The position numbers were made by a program, and so were the translations under genes. Under the pieces are notes generated by a model. The model made no database searches, was not told the origin of the DNA, and saw only the letters and a list, made by a program, of their open reading frames with translations. Source: Alkalilimnicola sp. S0819 (GTDB lineage Bacteria > Pseudomonadota > Gammaproteobacteria > Nitrococcales > WHIW01). Taken from it: a stretch of 64,000 bases of DNA. Within the stretch, counting starts at the first letter, position 1, and each line of letters opens with the position of its first letter. The stretch lies in the NCBI RefSeq assembly GCF_009295635.1, contig NZ_WHIW01000004.1, positions 186,001 through 250,000 of the forward strand, read 5' to 3'. This document shows, piece by piece, positions 29,235 to 38,368 of the stretch.

Positions 29235-29561
29235 TCAGTAGCGGGGCACCCGTGGGTCGACTTCCCGTGACCAGGCGTCCATGCCGCCGGTAAGATTGTG
29301 TACGTCGGTGAAGCCGGCGTGGTCCACCAGAAACTCCGCCACGGTCAGGCTGCGCCCGCCGTGATGGCAGATCACCACCAGCGGCGCGCCGGTGCGCAGC
29401 TCATCCACCCGCCCCGGAATCTGTGCCATGGGGATGTGGGTGACGCCGGGCAGGCGGGCCTGCTCCAGCTCCCAGCCTTCGCGCACATCCAGCAACAGGG
29501 GCGCCTCGCCCTCGTCGATCATGCGCTTGAGCGCGGAAGGTTCCAGCTCACGGATGCTCAC
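29235..29561 (-). CDS. Rhodanese-like domain protein
   Basis: A single rhodanese domain of 108 residues. The active-site loop is CHHGGRS, with the catalytic cysteine in VVICHHGGRS. The LLDVREGWELEQARLPG segment is a standard rhodanese motif. The GTG start at 29561 overlaps the stop of the methyltransferase gene by four bases; a longer frame upstream has no family support. Substrate unknown; probably small-molecule sulfur transfer, possibly GlpE-like. Confidence 0.87.
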   Translation of the reverse strand: MSIRELEPSALKRMIDEGEAPLLLDVREGWELEQARLPGVTHIPMAQIPGRVDELRTGAPLVVICHHGGRSLTVAEFLVDHAGFTDVHNLTGGMDAWSREVDPRVPRY

Positions 29562-30220
29562 AGCGCGAACGCCAGCGTGCGGTGGGCGTTCGTGAGCGTC
29601 GGCACCCAGGTCTCGAACAGGCTCTCGGTGGCCCACTGATCCTCGCCCACGCGAGTGATCAGCAGCGCTTCCTGGATGGGCGTCTCGCCGACCAGCAGCA
29701 ACAGCCGGCCGCCCGGGGTCAGTGCCCGGTGAAAGCCCTGGTGCAGTTCGGGCAGGGCGCCGGTGACGGCGATCACATCGTATTGCTGGCCGTTGTCCCA
29801 GCCCTGGGCGGCGTCGGCATTGAGCAGTTGCACGCCCTCGATGCCGCGGGCCTTGAGGGTGGCCTCGGCCTGCCGGGTGAAGGCGGGGCGGATGTCCACG
29901 CTGGTGACTTCGCCCGCCAGCTGCGCCAGGCAGGCGGCGAACCAGCCGCTGCCGGTGCCGATCTCCAGCGCCGTCTCGTGGGGCTGGGGATTCAGCGCCT
30001 GCAGGATGCGGGCCTCCTGCTTCGGCTCCATCATCACCTCGCCCTCGCCCAGCGGGATCTGCACATCGCTGTAAGCGAGGTTCTTGTAGGCGGCGGGCAC
30101 GAACAGGTGGCGGGCCTGCTCGCTGAATACGTCCAGCACTCGCGGATCCAGTACCTCCCAGGTGCGGATCTGCTGCTCTACCATATAAAAACGCGCGCGA
30201 TCGAAATCCAGCTCAGTCAT
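29558..30220 (-). CDS. Protein-L-isoaspartate O-methyltransferase family protein
   Basis: SAM-dependent methyltransferase of 220 residues. The N-terminal region MVEQQIRTWEVLDPRVLDVF and the SAM-binding EIGTGSGWFAACLAQL are typical of the Pcm-like family, which repairs isoaspartyl residues. Many gammaproteobacteria carry this variant beside a rhodanese and tolC; no tolC is seen here. The ATG at 30220 is chosen because upstream codons do not fit the family. Confidence 0.85.
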   Translation of the reverse strand: MTELDFDRARFYMVEQQIRTWEVLDPRVLDVFSEQARHLFVPAAYKNLAYSDVQIPLGEGEVMMEPKQEARILQALNPQPHETALEIGTGSGWFAACLAQLAGEVTSVDIRPAFTRQAEATLKARGIEGVQLLNADAAQGWDNGQQYDVIAVTGALPELHQGFHRALTPGGRLLLLVGETPIQEALLITRVGEDQWATESLFETWVPTLTNAHRTLAFAL

Positions 30221-30307
30221 GACTACCGTCCCGGGGAAAATATGGCCAGATGCTAAGCGTTTCGGCAGTTTTCGGCAAGTTGACGCCCCGTCCCGCGATG
30301 CCCGTGT

Positions 30308-30336
30308 TTGACAGCCTTCGCGCGGCCCGATAGCTT
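30308..30336 (+). promoter_or_regulatory. Possible promoter of thiC
   Basis: A perfect TTGACA (30308-30313) is followed 17 bases later by TAGCTT (30331-30336), a poor 3/6 -10. It would give a leader of about 230 bases containing the TPP riboswitch. Confidence 0.4.
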
Positions 30337-30407
30337 GCCTGAGCGCACGCTGGCGCGGGGGATTCAGAAGGTTCCTTCGCGCTCGTCGCGGACAATTCGC
30401 ATGTATT

Positions 30408-30492
30408 CGAAGCAGGGGTGCCGGCGCGGAATGCGCGGGCTGAGAGAGTCCCTTTGAACCTGACCCGGTTAGCACCGGCGTAGGGAGCTTCG
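30408..30492 (+). ncRNA. TPP riboswitch (THI element) upstream of thiC
   Basis: The conserved thi-box core is present: GGGGTGCC, GGCTGAGA near 30439, then CCCTTTGAACCTGA, CCGGTTAGCACCGGCG and TAGGGA. Helix P1 closes the element by pairing CGAAGC (30408-30413) with GCTTCG (30487-30492). It senses thiamine pyrophosphate to switch off thiC. Confidence 0.96.
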
Positions 30493-30513
30493 GCGCGCTC
30501 AAGGTGCGTCAGC

Positions 30514-30564
30514 CCTCCGCCCTGCGCGGCCTCTCGGCCGTGGCTAACCGCCCGACCCGGAGGA
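30514..30564 (+). promoter_or_regulatory. Likely expression platform: anti-Shine-Dalgarno pairing
   Basis: CCTCCG (30514-30519) can pair with CGGAGG (30558-30563), which is the thiC ribosome-binding site. There is no T-run between riboswitch and gene, so translational rather than transcriptional control is inferred. Confidence 0.55.
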
Positions 30565-30567
30565 TGA

Positions 30568-32448
<1,881 letters not shown>

Positions 32449-32458
32449 GCGGTGTGTA

Positions 32459-32836
32459 TCAGGCGTTCGGGGGCTGGGCGGTGTCGGCGGTGGCCGCCGG
32501 CGCCTCCCCCGTTGCCTCCGGGCGCGGTTGCAGCCACAGGCTGATCAGCATCGGGCCCAGCTGCCGCAGGGCCAAGGTGGCCGCCAGGGCCAGGGGGCCG
32601 GTCTTCGGTTCCCTGGGCTCGGTGGTTTCGGTTTCCCGGCCTTTGGCCGGCGGGCCTTGCCCACGCATGCGCCCGAGCAGGAAGCCGGCGCCGGCCGCCA
32701 GCGCCAGTGCTTCCGGGCGAGCCGCCTGACGAAGCAGGGCATGTCCGGCCCCGGACAGATGGGCCCCCAGGGCGCGACGTCTCGCCAGCGCCTGGGCCTG
32801 GCGCTCAGCGATGGCTTGTTTCAGTGCGCGCTGCAT
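32459..32836 (-). CDS. YqjK-like small hypothetical protein
   Basis: A 125-residue protein, basic at the N-terminus with a short hydrophobic stretch (about 43-57, ALALAAGAGFLLGRM), a second hydrophobic patch (83-102) and a Pro/Ala-rich end. No strong domain. It is third in a row with yqjD- and yqjE-like genes and overlaps the latter by 32 bases, the position held by yqjK in Escherichia coli. The assignment rests mostly on position. Confidence 0.55.
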   Translation of the reverse strand: MQRALKQAIAERQAQALARRRALGAHLSGAGHALLRQAARPEALALAAGAGFLLGRMRGQGPPAKGRETETTEPREPKTGPLALAATLALRQLGPMLISLWLQPRPEATGEAPAATADTAQPPNA

Positions 32837-33236
32837 TGCCCTCTCCGCGCAGGGCCTGTCGCAGGCCCTGAAAACCGAGCTGCCGAGCGCGACCGCGTAT
32901 GCCCCGCAGGCACAGGGCGCCCAGCAGCAGATTGGCCAGGGTCACCCCCACGAGGCCAAGATCCAGCGGCCAGCCCAGGCGCGCCATGGCGAAGGCCGCG
33001 GCGATCTGCAAGCCAAGCCAGGCGGCCATCAGCACGAAGGCCAGGCAGATCGCCAGCACCAGGATGCCGACCAGGCTGTGGCCGGCAAGGCGCGCCTCCA
33101 GCGCCGCCAGCGCCAGGTAGTCGTCCACCAGCCCGCGAGCTGAAGCCAGGGCCTCGGCCAGGTTGTCCCCCAGGCCTTCGTCCTGCGCCGCCGCCTCCGG
33201 CTCGTCGGGCTCGTGGGCTGCGTGTTCCGCCGTCAC
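32805..33236 (-). CDS. YqjE-like phage-holin-family membrane protein
   Basis: A 143-residue protein with an acidic N-terminal tail followed by two hydrophobic helices (about 52-80 and 90-110), matching the Phage_holin_3_6/YqjE family. Despite the family name these are chromosomal inner-membrane proteins of unknown function. It starts 4 bases after the yqjD-like gene ends. Confidence 0.72.
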   Translation of the reverse strand: MTAEHAAHEPDEPEAAAQDEGLGDNLAEALASARGLVDDYLALAALEARLAGHSLVGILVLAICLAFVLMAAWLGLQIAAAFAMARLGWPLDLGLVGVTLANLLLGALCLRGIRGRARQLGFQGLRQALRGEGNAARTETSHR

Positions 33237-33240
33237 GTGT

Positions 33241-33510
33241 TCAGCGGCGGCGGGTCAGGGTGGCGAGCAGGAAGCCCGCGGCGGCGGCGATCCCCAGGCT
33301 TTGCAGGGGCTTTTCCCGCACATAGCTGCAGGCCTGGGCCATCAGGTCCTGGCCCCGTGCCTCGGCATACCGGGAGCCGCTGCGCAGGCCTTCCTCGGCG
33401 CGCCCGCCCTGGACGCTGAGCCGGTCGATCGCCTCGTGGGCGGCGCGGGCGGCCCGGTCGGTGATGGGGGTTTCGCCCTGTTTGGTGTTGGTGTCGTTGG
33501 GTTCGGCCAT
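33241..33510 (-). CDS. DUF883 family protein (YqjD/ElaB-like)
   Basis: An 89-residue protein with a hydrophilic amphipathic N-terminal part and a C-terminal hydrophobic anchor PLQSLGIAAAAGFLLATLTRR, the hallmark of the YqjD/ElaB family of inner-membrane, ribosome-associated stationary-phase proteins. AAGGAG lies 7 bases before the ATG at 33510. First gene of the yqjD-yqjE-yqjK-like trio. Confidence 0.78.
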   Translation of the reverse strand: MAEPNDTNTKQGETPITDRAARAAHEAIDRLSVQGGRAEEGLRSGSRYAEARGQDLMAQACSYVREKPLQSLGIAAAAGFLLATLTRRR

Positions 33511-33584
33511 GGTCGACTCCTTCGTTGGGATGTTCTCGGTCCTTCTCGCCAACTCAATGTAGCATCGCCGCGCGCGGCCCGCCC

Positions 33585-34958
33585 TCAGCGGACCAGCATG
33601 AACAGCGCGCCCTCGCCCCGGCGCAGGTGGAACAGCAGCTGCGCCGCCTCGCGCACGGCGGTGCGGAACTCCTGCAGATTGTTCACCGGTCGGCGGTTCA
33701 CCGACAGGATGACATCGCCGGGGCGCAGCCCGGCGCGGGCCGCCGCACTGCCGGGCTCCACGTTCTCCACACCCACGCGCAGGGCCTGGCGGCCGTTGCT
33801 CAGCCGCACCTCCACTTCGGCGAAGCTTGCGCCCTGCAGCTGCGGCGGCAGGCCCGGTACCTCGCTGGAGGGTACCGAGGCCTCGCGCAGCTCGGTGCTC
33901 ACTTCGCGGCGCTCGCCGTCGCGCAGATAACGTAGCCTCACCCGGTCGCCGATGCGCAGCAGCCCGATGCGGTTGCGCAGCGCAGCGGCATCGCTCACCG
34001 GGTCGCCATTGACTGCGATGATGATGTCGCCCGCTTCCAGCCCGGCCTCCGCGGCGGCGGATCCGGGGGCCACTTCCGTGACCACCACGCCATCGCGGGT
34101 GTCCAGTTCGAAGGCCTGGGCCAGCCCCGGGGTGAGGTCCTGGATCGCCACCCCCAGGCGGCCGCGACGCACCTCCCCGTGCTCCACCAGCTGTGCTACC
34201 ACGGTGCGCATCATGTGCACGGGAATGGCGAAGCCGATGCCGACATTGCCACCGGCGGGGCTGATGATGGCGGTGTTGATGCCCACCAGTTGCCCGCGCA
34301 GGTCCACCAGTGCGCCGCCGGAGTTGCCCGGGTTGATGGAGGCGTCGGTCTGGATGAAGTCCTCATAGCCCTCTATGCCCAGCCCGGTGCGCCCCAGGGC
34401 GCTGACAATGCCGGAGGTGACGGTCTGCCCCAGGCCGAAGGGGTTGCCGATGGCGACCACGAAATCCCCCACCTGCAGATCCCGGGAGCGCCCCACGGAT
34501 ACTTGCGTGAGCCCCGTCGCGTCCACTCGGATCACCGCCAGGTCCGTTTCCGGGTCGCTGCCCACCAGCTCGGCCTGCAGTTCACGTCCATCCCGCAGGG
34601 TGACCACGATCTCCTCGGCTTCGCGAATTACGTGGTGGTTGGTGACGATATGGCCTTGCTCGGCGTCGATTACCACCCCCGAGCCCAGGCTCTGGGTGCG
34701 TCGCTCTCGGGGTTGCTCGGGAACATCGAAGAAGCGCCGGAAGAAGGGGTCCTGCAGCAGGGGGTTCTGTCGTATGCGCACCTTGCCGCTGGTGGCGATG
34801 TTCACCACCGCCGGGGTGACGCGTTCGAGCATGGGCGCGAGGGTGGGCAGCGTTTGACCGTCCACCTGCTGGGGCAGGGCGGCGGTGGCGGGCAGCGCGC
34901 CCAGCGTGAGCAGAATCAGCAGGGCGTAGGCCCCAAGAGACGTGGCGTATGCGCGCAT
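33585..34958 (-). CDS. Periplasmic serine endoprotease, DegQ/DegP family
   Basis: HtrA-type protease/chaperone of 457 residues for envelope protein quality control. It has a signal peptide (about 1-26), a trypsin-like domain with the triad H109 (TNHHV), D139 (ETDLAV) and S213 (NPGNSGGAL), then two PDZ domains (about 275-360 and 385-455). ATG 34958 is supported by GGAGG about 10 bases upstream. The length is closer to DegQ than DegP. A REP-like palindrome lies just upstream. Confidence 0.93.
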   Translation of the reverse strand: MRAYATSLGAYALLILLTLGALPATAALPQQVDGQTLPTLAPMLERVTPAVVNIATSGKVRIRQNPLLQDPFFRRFFDVPEQPRERRTQSLGSGVVIDAEQGHIVTNHHVIREAEEIVVTLRDGRELQAELVGSDPETDLAVIRVDATGLTQVSVGRSRDLQVGDFVVAIGNPFGLGQTVTSGIVSALGRTGLGIEGYEDFIQTDASINPGNSGGALVDLRGQLVGINTAIISPAGGNVGIGFAIPVHMMRTVVAQLVEHGEVRRGRLGVAIQDLTPGLAQAFELDTRDGVVVTEVAPGSAAAEAGLEAGDIIIAVNGDPVSDAAALRNRIGLLRIGDRVRLRYLRDGERREVSTELREASVPSSEVPGLPPQLQGASFAEVEVRLSNGRQALRVGVENVEPGSAAARAGLRPGDVILSVNRRPVNNLQEFRTAVREAAQLLFHLRRGEGALFMLVR

Positions 34959-34983
34959 GCAGATGAGCCTCCGGTGAAACAGG

Positions 34984-35024
34984 CTGTAGGAGCGGCTCAC
35001 GGCCGCCGCGAGCCGCTCCTACAG
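34984..35024. repeat. REP-like extragenic palindrome
   Basis: CTGTAGGAGCGGCT (34984-34997) and AGCCGCTCCTACAG (35011-35024) are perfect 14-base inverted arms around 13 bases. The GTAGGAGCGGC core is like the REP sequences scattered through Pseudomonas and other gammaproteobacterial genomes, which are mobilised by RAYT transposases. It is the only copy noticed in this window. Confidence 0.75.
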
Positions 35025-35102
35025 GCGCGGTATCGGGTTTTTTTGGTGTTCCCGGACATAGACCGAAGGGCCGGAACGGAAGTTCCGCCCCGGCCTTGTC
35101 GT

Positions 35103-35540
35103 TCAGCTCTGCACCTCGATGCGCCGCGGCTGCAGCTTTTCCTGCTTGGGGATGCTGATCTCCAGGACGCCGTTCTTGCTGCTGGCGGCGATTCGATCGG
35201 CATCCGCCGTATCCGGCAGGGTGAAGCGGCGGTAGAAGCGGCCGCGGCTGCGTTCCACCCGCTTGAAACCGGGCGCGGGTTCGCTTTTCTCTTCGCTATA
35301 GCGGCTGCCCTGGATGCTCAGTACACCGTTCTCCATGCTGATATCGATGTCCTTGGGTTCCACGCCGGGCAGATCGGCGCAGAGCAGATAGCGTCCTTCC
35401 TCCTCGCGAATATCCACCGGCGGGACCCAATCGGCGGTGGCGAGGCTGCCGTCGCCGTCCGTCCGCTGGTCGTGCAAGCGGATCAGTTCGTTGCTCAACT
35501 GGTTCAACAGGCTCCACGGTTCGTGACGATACAAGGCCAT
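35103..35540 (-). CDS. Small heat-shock protein, Hsp20/alpha-crystallin family
   Basis: ATP-independent holdase of 145 residues. The alpha-crystallin domain spans about 42-138, with WVPPVDIREEEGRYLLCADLPG and the conserved NGVLEISIPK near the C-terminus. AGGAGG lies 7 bases before the ATG at 35540; an upstream in-frame start would place coding sequence in the operator. A CIRCE element overlaps its promoter, so it should be derepressed together with groESL. Confidence 0.94.
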   Translation of the reverse strand: MALYRHEPWSLLNQLSNELIRLHDQRTDGDGSLATADWVPPVDIREEEGRYLLCADLPGVEPKDIDISMENGVLSIQGSRYSEEKSEPAPGFKRVERSRGRFYRRFTLPDTADADRIAASSKNGVLEISIPKQEKLQPRRIEVQS

Positions 35541-35586
35541 GATGCGCCTCCTGTTAGTTGCTTCATACGAGTTGATCGGAGCTGTT

Positions 35587-35615
35587 TTTATAGCCAAGTT
35601 AGCACTCCAATGCAA
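35587..35615 (-). promoter_or_regulatory. Sigma70-like promoter of hsp20
   Basis: On the minus strand TTGCAT (35615-35610) and TATAAA (35592-35587) are 17 bases apart. The CIRCE operator covers the -35 and part of the spacer. Confidence 0.7.
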
Positions 35616-35625
35616 GGAGTGCTAA
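35599..35625 (-). promoter_or_regulatory. CIRCE operator (HrcA site) of hsp20
   Basis: A second perfect CIRCE: TTAGCACTC, nine bases, GAGTGCTAA. It overlaps the -35 box of hsp20, unlike the groES copy, which lies just after the -10. The rpmB promoter points away 42 bases further on. Confidence 0.96.
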
Positions 35626-35666
35626 GTCTGACAATGCCGGTTTGGGGCCCTTTTGTTCGCGTTTTC

Positions 35667-35695
35667 TTGATCGCCCCGGGGCTTGCTGGTATAAA
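35667..35695 (+). promoter_or_regulatory. Promoter of rpmB-rpmG
   Basis: TTGATC (35667-35672) and TATAAA (35690-35695) are separated by 17 bases, with a leader of about 65 bases before rpmB. Confidence 0.7.
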
Positions 35696-35766
35696 GTCCG
35701 CCCTCTGCGCGTCTCAATTTCGAGGCGGCCGGCCCAGGCCCAGGAATATTTTAGGAGGCAGTTCCC

Positions 35767-36003
35767 ATGTCCAAGGTCTGCCAGGTGACGGGTAAGCGCC
35801 CGACCACCGGGAATAACGTTTCTCACGCGAACAACAAGACGCGTCGTCGCTTCTTGCCGAATCTGCAGTACCACCGCTTCTGGGTGGAGAGCGAGAACCG
35901 CTGGGTGCGCCTGCGCGTCTCCGGCAAGGGTATGCGCACCATCGACAAGCTCGGCATCGACGCCGTGCTGGCCGATATGCGTGCCCGCGGCGAGAAGTTC
36001 TAG
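35767..36003 (+). CDS. rpmB: 50S ribosomal protein L28
   Basis: A 78-residue ribosomal protein beginning [20 protein letters not shown], a textbook L28 start. AGGAGG is 9 bases upstream. Operon with rpmG, as in most gammaproteobacteria. Confidence 0.98.
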   Translation: MSKVCQVTGKRPTTGNNVSHANNKTRRRFLPNLQYHRFWVESENRWVRLRVSGKGMRTIDKLGIDAVLADMRARGEKF

Positions 36004-36016
36004 GGAGTAGCCGATC

Positions 36017-36172
36017 ATGCGTGACAAGATCAAACTGGTTTCCAGTGCCGGCACCGGCCACTTCTACACCACCGACAAGAACAAGCGGAACACGCCGCAC
36101 AAGCTCGAGTTCAAGAAGTTCGACCCGGTGGTGCGCAAGCACGTGACCTACAAGGAAGCCAAGATCAAGTAA
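36017..36172 (+). CDS. rpmG: 50S ribosomal protein L33
   Basis: A 51-residue protein starting [19 protein letters not shown] and ending [11 protein letters not shown], an intact L33. It lacks the CxxC pairs of zinc-binding L33 forms, so it is the zinc-independent type. It starts 13 bases after rpmB and is followed by a terminator. Confidence 0.97.
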   Translation: MRDKIKLVSSAGTGHFYTTDKNKRNTPHKLEFKKFDPVVRKHVTYKEAKIK

Positions 36173-36192
36173 GCCTTGATCGCGGTTTTCGG

Positions 36193-36220
36193 AAAAGGCC
36201 CGCGACGTGCGGGCTTTTTT
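36193..36220 (+). terminator. Intrinsic terminator of rpmB-rpmG
   Basis: GCCCGC (36198-36203) pairs with GCGGGC (36209-36214), extended by flanking A and T residues and followed by six T residues (36215-36220). Confidence 0.88.
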
Positions 36221-36248
36221 GTATCTGTCGAAACGGGGGCTGGCGGAG

Positions 36249-37034
36249 ATGGTGGAAGACTGGGCCGGCACGGCCGACGCCGCAGCCCTGCGTGCCTCGG
36301 GGCTTGATCGCTTCGCCGCCTTTTGGGAGCTGCCCCGGGACTGGTTCGAAGCGCCCAATCGGCGCGGTGCCGGTTGGAGCGGTGTCAGCCGACATGTGCT
36401 GAGCGGGGAGATGGCGATATTCCTCAAGCGTCAGCAAGACTACCTCGTCGACCGGCCCCTGGCTCGCCTGCGCGGCCTGACGACCTTTCGCGCCGAATGG
36501 CGCAATCTCCGCCGTCTGCAATTGCTGGGTATCCCCACCGCGCCGCTGCTCTACTTCGGCCTTCGCAAGGAGGCGGGCCGTTGGCGCGCGCTGCTGGTGC
36601 TGCGGGAGCTGGATGGCTATCGCTCGCTGGAGGCGCTGATGGCGGCCTGGCGGGAGGGCGAGCTGGATCGGGCGCAGGCCGCCCGCCTCGCCGATGCGCT
36701 GGCCATTTTGCTTGGCCGCCTGCACAAGGCGCGGTTGTGCTTCAACGCGCTCTATCCCAAGCATATTTACGTGCACGCGGGCTGGTTGGCGCAGGGGCGC
36801 GGTGAAGAGCCGGCTCTGCGGCTGATTGATCTGGAGCGGGTTCGCTGGCGCCCGACCCGTCGGGCCTGCGTGCTGGAAGATATCGAAAAACTCAACCGCC
36901 ATTGCGAGGCGCTGCCCCGCGGTTTGCGTCTGCGATTCTTCAAGGCCTACCGGGGTGTGGAGCGTTTGGGCGGGAGTGACAAGCGCCTGTTGCGTGCGCT
37001 GCTGCGAAAGACCGCGCGCAAGCGCAAGGCCTGA
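36249..37034 (+). CDS. InaA-type lipopolysaccharide-kinase-family protein
   Basis: A 261-residue protein resembling WaaP/InaA kinases: a lysine in MAIFLKRQQDY, the LGRLHKARLCFNALYPKHIYVH segment where the catalytic loop would be, and LRLIDLERVRWRPTRR as the metal-binding region. The loop has FNALYPKH where WaaP has HRDFY, so the usual catalytic aspartate is absent. As I recall, the InaA subfamily shares the LYPKH form, so this may be an atypical kinase or a pseudokinase. The frame is open back into the rpmG terminator; ATG 36249 is the likely start. Confidence 0.72.
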   Translation: MVEDWAGTADAAALRASGLDRFAAFWELPRDWFEAPNRRGAGWSGVSRHVLSGEMAIFLKRQQDYLVDRPLARLRGLTTFRAEWRNLRRLQLLGIPTAPLLYFGLRKEAGRWRALLVLRELDGYRSLEALMAAWREGELDRAQAARLADALAILLGRLHKARLCFNALYPKHIYVHAGWLAQGRGEEPALRLIDLERVRWRPTRRACVLEDIEKLNRHCEALPRGLRLRFFKAYRGVERLGGSDKRLLRALLRKTARKRKA

Positions 37035-37064
37035 CCCTCGGGCGGCCAGGCCCCTGGGGTGGGC

Positions 37065-38243
37065 TCAGGCCGGTTGCGCCAGCGTGTAGCCGCGCAGGCT
37101 GCGGGCGAAGTCCTGCAGTGCCCGCACGCCGCTGGCCTCGGCCTGGGCACACCAGTCGGCCAACTGCTTGCGCAGGGTCTCGTGGCTGTGACTGGATCGG
37201 GCCCAGAGCGCCTGCAAACGCTGCTTGTACTCGTAGACCAGCTCCAGTTGCTGGCTGCGGCTTAGTACCTGCTGCAGGCGGTTGCGCTGGCGTTCATTGA
37301 TCAGCGAATCCTCGCGAATCAGCAGCCGCTTGGCCGGGCGGTAGAGCTTGCGGCAGGTCTGGTCTGCCCGGTGCAGTTCCTCGCGCACGGTGGGCAGCAC
37401 CACTTCACGGCCATAGCGCGCCAGCACGTGCAGTCGGTTGACCACCACGGCACTGACCGTGTCACGGTCGATCTCCTGTTTCCCCGGGGCGATCACCGGC
37501 TTGGGTGCCACGCGTTTCACCCGGGCCAGGCCCACCCGCTCCAGGCCGCGGATGTACGCCCAGCCCAGGTCGAACTCGCCCCGGCGCAGCGCGAATTTGG
37601 CGCTGCTCGGGAAAGCATGGTGATTGTTGTGCAGTTCCTCGCCGCCCACCAGGATGCCCCAGGGGGTGAGATTGGTGGAGGCGTCACTGGGCTCGAAGTT
37701 GCGATAGCCCCAGTAATGGCCCACACCGTTGATGACACCCGCCGCCCAGAAGGGGATCCACACCATCTGGATGGCCCAGATGGTCAGCCCAATCGCGCCG
37801 AACAGGGCCACGTCGATCACTGCCATGAGGGTGATGCCGAGAAAGGGGTAGCGGCCGTAGACGTGGCGCTCGATCCAGTCGTTCGGTGTGCCGTGGGCAT
37901 ACTTGCGCACGGTTTCCTCTCGCGCCGCCTCTTCCCGATACAGCTCGGAGCCGCGCCACATCACCGTGCTCAGGCCTTTCACTATGGGGCTGTGGGGGTC
38001 GTCCTCGGTTTCGCACCGGGCGTGGTGCTTGCGATGCACCGCCACCCACTCGGCGGTGACCATGCCGGTGGTCAGCCACAGCCAGAAGCGAAAGAAATGC
38101 GCCACACTCGGATGCAGCTCCAGGCCGCGATGGGCCTGATGCCGGTGCAGATAGATGGTGACGCTGGCGATGGTGATGTGGGTCAGGCCCAGGGTTGCGA
38201 GCACGTAGCCCCACCAGGGCAAATCGAGGAATCCGTTGAGCAT
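37065..38243 (-). CDS. Acyl-lipid/acyl-CoA fatty acid desaturase
   Basis: Membrane-bound di-iron desaturase of 392 residues. All three histidine boxes are present: HRHQAHRG near residue 33, HRKHHARC near 70 and HNNHHAFPSS near 205, with four hydrophobic spans between. Such enzymes introduce a delta-9 double bond and adjust membrane fluidity. The roughly 120-residue C-terminal extension, rich in charged helices, is typical of the DesA-like proteobacterial group. Divergent from the EAL-HDOD gene. Confidence 0.9.
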   Translation of the reverse strand: MLNGFLDLPWWGYVLATLGLTHITIASVTIYLHRHQAHRGLELHPSVAHFFRFWLWLTTGMVTAEWVAVHRKHHARCETEDDPHSPIVKGLSTVMWRGSELYREEAAREETVRKYAHGTPNDWIERHVYGRYPFLGITLMAVIDVALFGAIGLTIWAIQMVWIPFWAAGVINGVGHYWGYRNFEPSDASTNLTPWGILVGGEELHNNHHAFPSSAKFALRRGEFDLGWAYIRGLERVGLARVKRVAPKPVIAPGKQEIDRDTVSAVVVNRLHVLARYGREVVLPTVREELHRADQTCRKLYRPAKRLLIREDSLINERQRNRLQQVLSRSQQLELVYEYKQRLQALWARSSHSHETLRKQLADWCAQAEASGVRALQDFARSLRGYTLAQPA

Positions 38244-38368
38244 CTGTGTTTATATCCGGGGCGTGGTGATGGAAGCTAGGACAATACGCTACAGTCACTG
38301 GTTCCACGCACTATAGTGGATGGCGCCGACTTGCGGCCAGCAATACTCATAAATCCGGGCTCAGTTGC

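Noticed and set aside
32805-33236. Phage remnant because of a holin-family match
   Set aside because: The gene sits in a yqjD-yqjE-yqjK-like chromosomal trio, with no other phage genes nearby.
35066-35097. Inverted repeat downstream of hsp20 as an intrinsic terminator
   Set aside because: The stem is good but neither strand has a T-run after it, so a terminator call is not supported, though it may have another role.
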